A stretch of DNA of 25,044 nt, from NCBI RefSeq assembly GCF_000003605.2, contig NW_003143300.1, positions 57,508 to 82,551 of the forward strand, in the 5' to 3' direction. The notes under the pieces were generated by a model that saw only the letters and a list, made by a program, of their open reading frames with translations, was not told the origin of the DNA and made no database searches. Position 1 is the first letter of the stretch; every line of letters starts with the position of its first letter. The stretch comes from Saccoglossus kowalevskii. Its lineage: Eukaryota > Hemichordata > Enteropneusta > Harrimaniidae. Of the stretch, positions 10,872 through 20,900 are shown piece after piece. A program made the position numbers and the translations under genes.

Positions 10872-10928
10872 GACCATAACATTGATGATGCCCTCGCCTT
10901 CAACTCTGGCATCATCAGTATTATGGTC
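10872..10928. other. 57-nt hairpin (21-bp stem, 15-nt loop)
   Basis: The left arm begins GACCATAA and ends TGATGATGCC (10872-10892). The right arm is GGCATCATCA...TTATGGTC (10908-10928). Nineteen of 21 positions are Watson-Crick pairs and two differ near the middle. A shorter outer pairing, GGTTA about 20 bases upstream with TAACC downstream, would extend it with an internal loop. It resembles a pre-miRNA-sized fold but could equally be a chance or TE-derived palindrome. Confidence 0.75.
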
Positions 10929-13141
10929 GTGATAACCATCCCTTGGACAGGCAACAAATCGTGATTTTGCCATCACAAACATGTGTCATTATTTAACTCG
11001 TTTCTTTGCTACCCCTTGCTACTGCGCTTGTCACGTGCCCTATGACCGTTGCACCAAAAAAGGTTGAGGCAGGCATACTCAGCAAGTGGAAGTCAAAATA
11101 GTAAATACAGAGCATATCCTGAAACCATACACATTAACCATAATCCACGCATAAACTAAGAATAACAAATAGACAAATAAATGCCTCAAGTCACACACAC
11201 CAGCACCTAGGATCATGTAGTATGCGGACGGGCGGCAGACACCGGACACCATCATCTCAATAGCACAGAAGACCTCCGGTTAGCTTTTTCCTCGGTCGGA
11301 AATGAGATGATTGATTATTTTGTGTAGTGTTATTGTTACTATTATGTTGTGCCAAATTTCCTGAATAACATCGACCGACACTGAAACACGGCACTGACAA
11401 ACAATTGTTTGTTTGCTTCAGTGTACAATTATCAAAACACATTTATACTTATGAAAGTGTCCATACTGAGGTCAGACTTGAACCCTAAATGAGTATATAT
11501 TAACCGAGGATATGTCGTTCTACAGACAGACGAACGCAATCGGGAAAATGATCAGTGAATGATGTCAGTTGGCATTTCCAACTGAGGCTAGTGAGAGTCA
11601 TTCAAGACATCAAATGTACTCGTCATTCCTACCACCATCCCATTTCACTCGTCTACCCGCTCCCTACCACACACACACACGTAACTATTAGTATGCTGAA
11701 ATGCTTAACGCATAAACTCAGTAATCATGTTTTTTTTTTTTACAAAATTGTTATTATTATTATTATTATTATTATATATGGTCACGTACAAGGCCAGATG
11801 AACACATAGGACGTAATTATTTATCACGTTGTCACAGGACGGATATCGGGATTACACATGTACCATGTCCTCGGCAACGCTCTGTCTTAGTCATAGTTTA
11901 TATCTTGTGAAACTACTGATTCTTATTTCAAAATAAACGACTGAGTTAGTATGTTTTATTCATGGAACTAATCACAAAATACGTTTTCGTGGAAGATGGT
12001 ACGATCAGTTGAGTCACGCTGACATAGTCGGATGTATGGTTGTGATCAGTGCATGACGTGTTGTTGTCATAGCAACGGAGTATGTATACGTATACTATAT
12101 GTGACGTCATTCAGACGTAGAGGTCGATAGTTTAACGTGTCGTCCATAAAGTAGGTTAACTAGCATAAATAGACGGTAATGAAAAGTCGAGTGACCTTCA
12201 AATATAGAAATGGCACACAAGCGCGTGTTACCACTGACTGTTTCAATGTTACGGTGGCCCAGTGGGCTTATGTCACGTGGTCACAGGTCTCAGTGATGTA
12301 ATGTATTCATTAATATACAAAAAAGCAGAACACCTATTATGTCATCATAAATTCAAACGAATCTTTTTTACGAAGAGACAATTAAAATATAAACTCGTAT
12401 TCTTACTTGAAAACACTCGCACAACTCATTGAATCACCCGGCCCAACTCACACTTTACATACAGCACACACGTGTATTGAATTATATTCATTCAAAGTGG
12501 GAGAACATTTGTGATGACGAATCTCGCCTACATCGTCATAAAACCTTCCCCTTATTCTGAAATTCATACTTTAATTAATCACAAACCTTCTGGAATAGAA
12601 AAACAAAGTTCCAATACGTACGTCAAGACACGTCAAATTATTTATCGTACCGTATCAGGATCACTGCTCATGAATTAAGTGGTGTCACGTGATCACTGGG
12701 CTGCTTCATGACGCAATGGTCCCTTCTCGTAATGGTCTTTGATCACATCACAACGTATCCATAAATAGCTACCTCCTCCTCATAGTTTCCGTTTTGAATT
12801 CCTCCGCAATCAAACAAAATCAAATGCTTTTACGCGCACAAAACAGTTATGACGACTTCATTAGGGCGTTATAATTACATTTTTGTATGAGTGGGAAGTA
12901 TCACGAGAAAATCAAACTGTGGGAGAGAACCCTATAATGAAGTAGAAGCCTAGACGAGAAATAAAAATAGCGATAAACGAAATTATAGCTCCGATCTGCT
13001 TCGATACCACGCCATCATCAGGGTTTTTATCAATGCGTCTCAACAACTGATGCCATGCCAGTTTCCAAATAATAAGTTTACGAAACACTGCACCGAGCAT
13101 AAGCGTACCATATCATTGCAAGAACACACCTACCAATATGT
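10929..13141. other. Non-coding region with E-box and CRE palindromes, no gene seen
   Basis: No exon could be supported on either strand. It contains GTCACGTG at 11030, 12272 and 12684, TGACGTCA at 12102, and a perfect 12-bp palindrome GTATACGTATAC at 12084-12095. The last two GTCACGTG copies both continue into a TCAC. Being upstream of the P450, this may be distal regulatory DNA, which is inference only. Confidence 0.45.
11669..11775. repeat. Simple repeats (AC)n, T-run and (TTA)n
   Basis: A short (AC)n tract at about 11669-11681, a run of T at about 11730-11741, and (TTA)n at about 11751-11775. An open frame through here owes its isoleucine run to the TTA repeat and is not a gene. Confidence 0.9.
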
Positions 13142-13274
13142 TTAAAGCGCGGTGGTCGTCGCGCAGCGCGTGTTCGAATTTCATGTAAATAAACAATGTA
13201 TTTTACACGCGTTGTATATGTCGCTATGAGTCCCATATCGAACAGGACGCGGCATGACGACTGCCGCCCTTTAA
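13142..13274. mobile_element. 133-bp TIR element (MITE-like)
   Basis: The ends are 19-bp imperfect inverted repeats: TTAAAGCGCGGTGGTCGTC (13142-13160) and the reverse complement of TTAAAGGGCGGCAGTCGTC (13256-13274), with three mismatches. The interior contains TGTAAATAAACAAT. A diverged relative of the interior and right end lies at about 436-531 (same TGTAAATAAACAAT, then GTTGTATA, and ending CTTTAA). No coding capacity. Confidence 0.6.
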
Positions 13275-14699
13275 CGTGTATCGCCTAGGAGTTTTTTTTT
13301 TATAAGAAAATACAAACACTTTTATGCGACTGGAGTCACGAATCACGAAGAGCAAACTTGCTAAAGAAACGCGTAATATGGGTGGTTTGTCTGAAAATAG
13401 ACGGAGGGATAAGTGGTTTTAAACGTGTATAAATGTCATGATATTATTGGATAATGTATTGCCTTTCTACGTACAACTAGATGAATAATAAACGGAAGTT
13501 TGGAAATTGTGTGAAATTATAGGTTGACTATCTTGAATAATACCGCTACTTTCCTTACAAGACTACCTACTCACAACTGCGACGTGACGTAGTCAGCGCT
13601 AACCACGCGTGCTTAATTGTTGACATATTTAGGATGCATGTAAACTCAAAATGGAGGAGCTCGCGCATCGGTTGTTATGGAAACTGACAATGTATATAGA
13701 GGTGTGAAATAAAGTACAACATCCAGACCGCACGAACCAAATAAGCCACTTCGGATGATGTGCCAGTACATAGATGTTTAGGTGCAAGCACGAGGGACTG
13801 TGGTGTAAGCTAATCTGGTCGAACGGAGTGTGACGTCATAGTCGTGGGATACTTCTACATACGATCTGAGCCCTTACACTTGAGTATTGTACAAGTGAAA
13901 ATTGTAATGATATAATCAAAGGAGTGGAGAAAAGCGGCCTTGCCGTCTAGATCACTGGCACTAGACAGCTTCAACATTTAGGTTGCAATGTGAATTGAAT
14001 TCTCGACGCTGTGATCAGCATGATAAAAAAACGATCCCATACTCCCCAATTATATTAACAGTGCAAGTATTTCTGACTCGGTTAGATTATTATGAACATA
14101 TCGATAACTGGCACGACAGACGGAACTGGAAGCGGAATCCAGATCCTGATATTGACCGTCCTCAGCTTGGTTTGACATAAAAGTGTTAGTAATATAATTG
14201 ACAATTAACACGTATATGATTTGTGTAGGAAAATTTTACTTGATTTTATCACAAAAGTTATACTATAATAGTATGACGTCACCGCGAAGTTCATGATGAG
14301 TTCGCCGGAATAGGGCACAGCATGCAGACAAGCCCATACTAGATTTCAGCCGAGTCTAATTTGGAAACACAGTCCACGACCGTCACCGCAAACGGAAGCA
14401 TTGCATATTTATATCTGGTTACGTGCCTAGACGCTTACTGGCGTTGGCTTGGCACATTTTAGTGAGATAAGAGTGATCAGTCAAAGAAAGCTAAGAAAGA
14501 ACTCCCGTGTGCTGAAGGCATAGGAAGTAGAAAGAGAAAATTTTTAACTTAATTAATATTTAGAATTAGCTTTGAACATCTTCAGTTGCTCTATCTGAAA
14601 GCAATCAGTATTGATGGGTACCACACTAACAAAAAAGAATTAATTACAATGTACGCCTGTGGCGTACACACTGTGCTTTATCAGAAACTTGCCCGATTT
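13275..14699. other. No gene seen; one perfect small hairpin
   Basis: Non-coding. TGTACGCC-tgt-GGCGTACA at 14650-14668 is a perfect 8-bp stem with a three-base loop. Two CRE palindromes fall here (13831, 14274). GAGGGACTGTGGTG at about 13792 is half of the small palindrome family seen at 9339 and 18633. A 65-codon frame at 13983-14180 has no family resemblance. Confidence 0.45.
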
Positions 14700-15100
14700 A
14701 TGGAAATTAAGTAATTAAATATGCGAGGATTTCAACCATAAAATAACCAGGTCTGTGCCAATGGATTATCGGAGAGCACCTATGTACGTTTTATTGAAAT
14801 TGAGTACTGTTGGAAATTTAAAAAAAACTAATTTATGTAAATTTAGGTAATTAATATGCATGGATTTAGAACCTAAACTAATCAGGTCTGTTTATTGAAC
14901 CAGAGCACAAAGACACCAAATTTCATTAAATATGTCGGATGGTCTGTGAGATATCATTGGAACATTTGAAGATTGGTTAATTATTGTGCAAATTAGGTAA
15001 TTGATATGCACATATTTCAACCAAAACTGCGCATTATCCAACAGAAGTGTCTTTATAATCTGATGAGTGATTCTTGGGATATCTGGTACACACATCAATG
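14700..15100. repeat. Degenerate ~135-150-bp tandem repeat, about three units
   Basis: A block like 'aaattaggtaattaatatgc', followed by 'ggatttcaacc' and 'atcaggtctgt', recurs starting at about 14700, 14835 and 14986. Units differ by many substitutions, so the array is old. It has no open reading frame of note. Confidence 0.6.
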
Positions 15101-17364
15101 AGTTGTAAGGGCGCTTTACAGCAAAGATTTGTGTGATTAGCTACGGCACTACATAATGTTGCATTTTCCAGGATCATTACGATGGTTCATTAAATAATTA
15201 ATTTAAGATATTACGGTAATAAGCGATGTTGTGTGATCGTTGTGACATTCGAGGTACCTTTATGTGGGTTAAGTATTCATACCAGTACGACATTTCCTCT
15301 CAGTCACAATGAAATGTGCATGCGTCAAAGAGATACATATATCATATTATATCTTGGAGTCTTCTTTCTTCGAGAAACTTTAAATAAACAATTACAATGA
15401 CGGATGATATTACTAGACGTTTTCCCACGAAACTAAGACAAATACAAGACCCTTGTCGGCAGGTACTTTAGAATCAAACTTCAAATAAACTTTACTGAGA
15501 ATGGTAAAGAAACCTTGAATTCGGGAAATGACTGCGGTTAGCACCGTCTTATGTTTCCTGTCGAGTGTTTTGTTTTTTAAGTGTATACATACGTATCTAT
15601 GTCAATTGTATTGGAACTGGCTGTTGTCAAACAGACTGATGTCAACACATGGCGTAACCAATAACATTGCTTCAGTGTTTATAAACCAATATCTATATGG
15701 CAATACATGTACATACTGATTAACACTATGGACAATGTATTTACGAACGTTTAGATAAATTGTGAAGTAAGTAACAATTTCGAAATACCATAATTAAAAA
15801 TGGCTTATTTACAAATGGGACAAATACTAGTAATCTTTTTTTATAGTTACTGAAACGGCGTGTTTCAAGTTGATTTTGAGTTGGTTCGTACCATGTAACA
15901 GTTCGACACGGTGTATTTCATTGGAACACTGCAAGTTTGCGTAAATTTGTCTAGTCGGATTTCAAAAGCGCAGCAATGATGAAAACAACAGGGGACAAAT
16001 GTTTAGATCGCTGTGATGGAATTTACAAAAGAACAGACACATAGACTAAAACTCAGTAATCTAGGACTGAATATCAATATGCAAAAAATATAATTGTCGT
16101 ATTAACAATATTGCCGGTAGTATTTTTTTCCATTCCAAAGACACTTGTATTTAATTTACACCAGTACACGTAATAGCCTGGCATGGCGTATACATGTTAC
16201 TGTATGTTTCGATTTTTTAGATAATATGTGATATTATTTATTGTGACAAATAATGAAATCTAACAATTTACCAATTTATACTAGCAACTACATACTTTAT
16301 CTGGTGAATTGTTCACTATTCAGTCAAAGAAACAATATCAATATTTGTTTGCAATGCTACCCACAGACTCATTCTTAGTGTTGTTACAATCCACGGTGAT
16401 CATCGAGTGTGGTCGTTAATTACGCACACCCGAATTATTTAATTAATTGATTATATAGGCACATATTGAGTTATCGACCGAGAATGTATAATACTAAATT
16501 CAAAGATTGTCAATAATCTGAAAAAAATATCAAACTTATCGCCAGTCTGTAGAAATTCTTCTTTAGTGACCATATTACCGGAAGTTGAACATACGACCTT
16601 TATTACTATATATCACAAGAAAAGCGGCGACAACGACGGCGTGTTTTGATTGTGTATTTCCCTTCGGTTTCAATACTGGCGGGCTAATGACAACACGCAA
16701 AGAATGCATCCACGTTATGGCATTAAAATAAGTGACACAAAGGGTGAACCATGCTTGACTGCTCATACTTAATCTTCTGAAATAGTTTGACTGGTTAGCG
16801 TGTTGTGATTATATCCCACCCATGGATCAAACGCACTTTGCGTCCATCATTAAACCAGCGACCAGCCACAGAGGCTCGGTGACTTAAACGTGACAACTGT
16901 GTATACAAACATTAAAAAGCGAGTAATGGGACCGGAGGCAACACGGAACACTTCTAACACTGAGAAAACGGAAGTAGTGTGGGCCAATGTGCAGAATGTG
17001 GTTGTCGGCGCGGTCGAGAAATGCTAGTTATTCACGCTTAGTCATTGCCCGATTTATACGATAGCTACCGTGGGAAATCGATTGAATTACGGAATAAACT
17101 AATTACGGCAATTGTAGTTACTCCTATGATTCAACTTCAGTCACCTTCACAGAATATTATATTTGTAACACCACGTTCTGTATATTTCTATTTTTAAAAA
17201 GTATTTACATAAATGCAAATGCACTATAGCAGTGAGATACCGGCCCGAGCATAGTGACGAAAAATGCCGAGGCAGTTTCCGAAGACTGAAGATCACTTCC
17301 TGCGTCCGTTCGACTTAATGAGTATGTCAATCATTTAATATACACCCACGCGCACAACAAGGCA
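15101..17364. other. Region upstream of the P450 gene, no gene seen
   Basis: No exon, RNA gene or repeat could be supported. Short open frames at 15528-15719 (+) and 16575-16766 (-) lack splice or domain support. The last 200 bp before the TATA box contain ACTTCCTG (ETS-like) and CACGCGCAC. Neither is strong enough to call as a functional site. Confidence 0.45.
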
Positions 17365-17373
17365 TATATAAAG
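17365..17373 (+). promoter_or_regulatory. TATA box of the P450 gene
   Basis: TATATAAAG, 203 bp before the start codon. A start site about 30 bp downstream would fall near 17395-17401 (CAACCAGTGACT, a fair initiator), giving a 5' UTR of about 170 nt. It is the only TATA-like element in the right place. The transcription start itself is inferred. Confidence 0.65.
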
Positions 17374-17567
17374 TGGCACTGCGAGTTGGTTTATGCAACC
17401 AGTGACTCTTTACAGTAAAACAAGTACATTGAAGACATCATTGAGACTAATACCCAAATAGCTGTTGAAAGATCGAATAACACTTTAAAGAAAAAAAAAA
17501 CTTTTCGACAGCAGACGACGCTCGTGACGGTACTACTTGAAGTTGAACCTAAATATCGATAAGCAAA

Positions 17568-17943
17568 ATGGTTATTGATCTCGTTCCAGATATTCGCACC
17601 GTTTTGGTTTTCATTACAACATTTCTACTCACATTTGTCTATATGCGACCAAAAACGTCGAGCGACACTGAACGAGACATTTCGCGGCGAAAAGCGAGGA
17701 TGCCTCCTGGACCTACCGGGATACCGGTGTTCGGCAATCTCTTTAGTCTAGGTAACAACCCCCATTTAACTTTCATAGAAATGGCTAAGAAGTATGGAAA
17801 TGTGTTCACAATCAAACTTGGTTCCGAATCTATCGTCGTACTGAATGGTTTTCAGGCAGTGAGAGACGCCTTAGTGAAACAAGGCCAAGCGTTTGCAGGT
17901 AGACCAAAAATGACTTTAACAGAAGAACTTACGAAGGGTAAAG
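17568..17943 (+). CDS. P450 exon 1 (anchor, hinge, N-terminal fold)
   Basis: 376 nt, residues 1-125 plus one base of codon 126. It ends at AAAG before GTAAGA at 17944. Reading on past the donor gives a false extension that meets a stop at 17985-17987. The P450-like sequence ends exactly at the splice site. Confidence 0.93.
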
Positions 17944-20900
17944 GTAAGACAAAGTACTTTTATTTTCATCTAACAATTGGTGGTTAACATTAAGAATATT
18001 CGAAGTTTGTTATTCCAGTCTACGTTTGACGCTTTTTATCTTTCACATTAATATTTTGACTCGATTTCCTTATGAAATACACTGAGAACGAAGTGCCGAC
18101 CAACTTTTAAGTGATATGACTTAAGTAGGACAAGAGAACTTCTAAGTTTGGCGCCAAGAATGATCCGGGATGAAATATAATTGTTAATCGTTCCAATGAC
18201 GGATGTTCTCAACTATTCAATTCGAATTCAGATACACCACGTTTTAGTATATAGGTCACATACCTACCATTCTGTAGCTGTGAGGCAAAACGTTAATTCG
18301 CTAAACCGAAAACAGAATGAAATACTGTAGAAGGAAACAATACACATAGTCACTTGATCTAAACCGATTAATGATGTCAGCTCTCGAGATAGTAAGCACG
18401 GAAGTAAATAAAAAAAACTAGTCCAGTTTGTCAATTTTATTTTCGCGACGACTTGAAAACGAAAATCAGAAACATGTGTTGGTAGACAAACAAATGCGTG
18501 GAACGACTTGCTCGAAACATAGAAGTCGTGAAAACTAAACCCCGAGAACAGTATTACGTCATCAAATCCGATAAATACAACAATGGTACGAACAATTTAA
18601 CTCTCAGACACGTAGATTGACTCGACACCTTTAACCACAGTCCATCAACACGCTTGAGGGACTGTGGTTCAACGAATTATGTTAGAATGTGGCGAAACTA
18701 GCTAACTGTACAAAACCTCTTATTTTTTACTCGAGCTTTGAAACATGGAAAATTGAAAAGCACAAAAAACAACAATTATGACGGAGAATAAAAAATGATT
18801 GTACACTAAGATAAAACATACAAAGAGCTATGACGTCATCGATGTTTATGTTTTGTCATTAAATAAAAAAAATAACTGCTTAGAATAAAATATCACCAAC
18901 GCAGCTGTGAATTGTGGCCTCCAAATCGTGGAGAAAACTCGTATAGTAGAGGACATACAATATCATACATATCCAACGAATCACATCCCAAATATCATGT
19001 CCATTCCATCCCATCTCATCCCACCTGTCTCGTTCTCTATGCATATTGCTCCACTATATCATTTGCTTTACCGACATAAACAAGTTCCGGATGTCCCGGA
19101 TCCTGTCACTTTCTGGAAGTGAATTGTCCACAGTGCAATTAAAGTAAAGCGCACATTTCAACGTGCAAACTTTACAGCCAAACAAGCGATGTGCGTGACA
19201 TTAAGTTTAATAATATGCATCCTATGCAGGCGATGTTACCTACCGTTATAAGGTCACTGATGATAATATGACTAAATTAACTACATTTCTATAGTATTTC
19301 TATGACTTTTATATTTAGGTTTAATTTTCATTATTGAGGAAATGTCAGCGGTATTTTAATTCATTTATCCTCCTCCTACAACGCATAGTTTGTGCGTCAA
19401 ACACGACAATGACGCATACACAATGTAAATTACTGGCTTATACTGTGTAGTGTACACAGTAATGCTAGACTGCTACACAATGGCGCTTTTCGACACAGGT
19501 TGTCCGGCTTGTGTTTTAGGACACGAAAGAGGTCAGGTCTAAGCGTGACGTCACTAACTTGATAGGCACGTCAACTTGAATACTCTCATTATAGTGACAA
19601 GTTCGGTATGGACATTATAGACTGGCTGAAGTACTTACAGTGCTGGATATATATATGTATATAGTCTAAATGTGGGAGTCGATTATTCCAAAACAAAAGT
19701 GCTCAATACAAAGTATATGTAGAGCGGATAAATGCGGTAATAGAGGAATTAATACACAACTACATGAATATTGAAATCGACAGCACTGTTTCGTAAGGTA
19801 CAAGTACCTCACTCATCAGGAGCTTTATGTTTAATTCACTGCACCAACGAGCATACATACATATATATACATACACATATATATATAACTGTGTAACTGT
19901 GGTACACTGCAAGGAGTTACAGTCGACTGTTGGCTGATTCTAGGGCGATTTTTGTCGTCGCGTCGCGCTGTGTTCTATTAAACATACGGGGGGAAATGTA
20001 TTGTTTGTTTACATGATAGTGTATATCTGTGATGTGATCAGTATATGTATCGTAGTACTTTTAATTGATAAATAATAAATATAAGCCACATGAACGGATA
20101 CACGTTTTTTTAAAAAAACTACTTAAACTATTAAAGACAAAAAAACAGGATGTGTGTATAAATTCTGACGTCAAGGGAAAACATGAATTATATGAATTGT
20201 AAACAATAAACACAATTGTAATGAATAATAGCGGGAAACGTGTCGACCAGCTGGAAGATAGTGTTACAAGTCGTCTCCGGATGAAGATAAGTTACTACAG
20301 GAACGGGACTTGGAAATAATTCAATATATATGTATATGTACAGTACCAGCGACGGTTTAATTCTTTAATTCACAAGACAATGAGGGTGCATCTTTAATTG
20401 AGACATGAGGTTCAAGTCAGTTGAAATCAAAACAGAGCTTGTGAAAAATGAAAAATACCCAAATCATTTTGACAATACAGCCACACCTTCCACCAGGGAG
20501 AAACATCTATTTTCTTAAATATGGGTCAACACTTAGAATATAATAACTTTTTAAATAACACAAACCATAACAAAACAAACACCGAAAAAAGTGAGAATTC
20601 AAAACTACGACCGGATTAGATTGCAGTAAGCTGTATTTAAAAATGAATGTTTGACAATGATAATAAAGTCAGATGAGCCGTGTTCCTAGTTGACCTAAAT
20701 AATTAATATACTGACCCACTTCCGATGAACGACTTATTCTTAGTGTTTCGAGGCTTTATATGAATCTGGAGATTGAATGACGTCACTCTCTATCAAAATA
20801 TTTCACTAAAGAAAGGAACATTGTCTGAAACATCTAGTTATACCGAATAATTACCAAAAAACACGATTACCAACCACAGTTTTCTATATATTGTATTTAT

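Larger units (their letters stand above)
12102..20785. promoter_or_regulatory. Cluster of seven exact CRE palindromes (TGACGTCA)
   Basis: TGACGTCA occurs at 12102-12109, 13831-13838, 14274-14281, 18831-18838, 19546-19553, 20166-20173 and 20778-20785. Three are upstream of the P450 and four are inside its first intron. TGACGTCA is the consensus bound by CREB/ATF-type bZIP factors. None was noticed in the other two thirds of the window. Function is inferred from the motif only. My search was by eye. Confidence 0.5.

Noticed and set aside
12912-13100. 62-codon - strand frame with a hydrophobic run
   Set aside because: No family resemblance or splice support. The hydrophobic residues follow from AT-rich codons.
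13983-14180. 65-codon frame ending in a basic, proline-containing stretch
   Set aside because: No recognised domain or splice sites in the right phase, and the length is as expected by chance.
16787-16850. tRNA-like or SINE-like promoter (TGGTTAGCGTG as A box, GGATCAAACG as B box)
   Set aside because: The A-box match is fair, but the B box misses key bases and no cloverleaf can be drawn.
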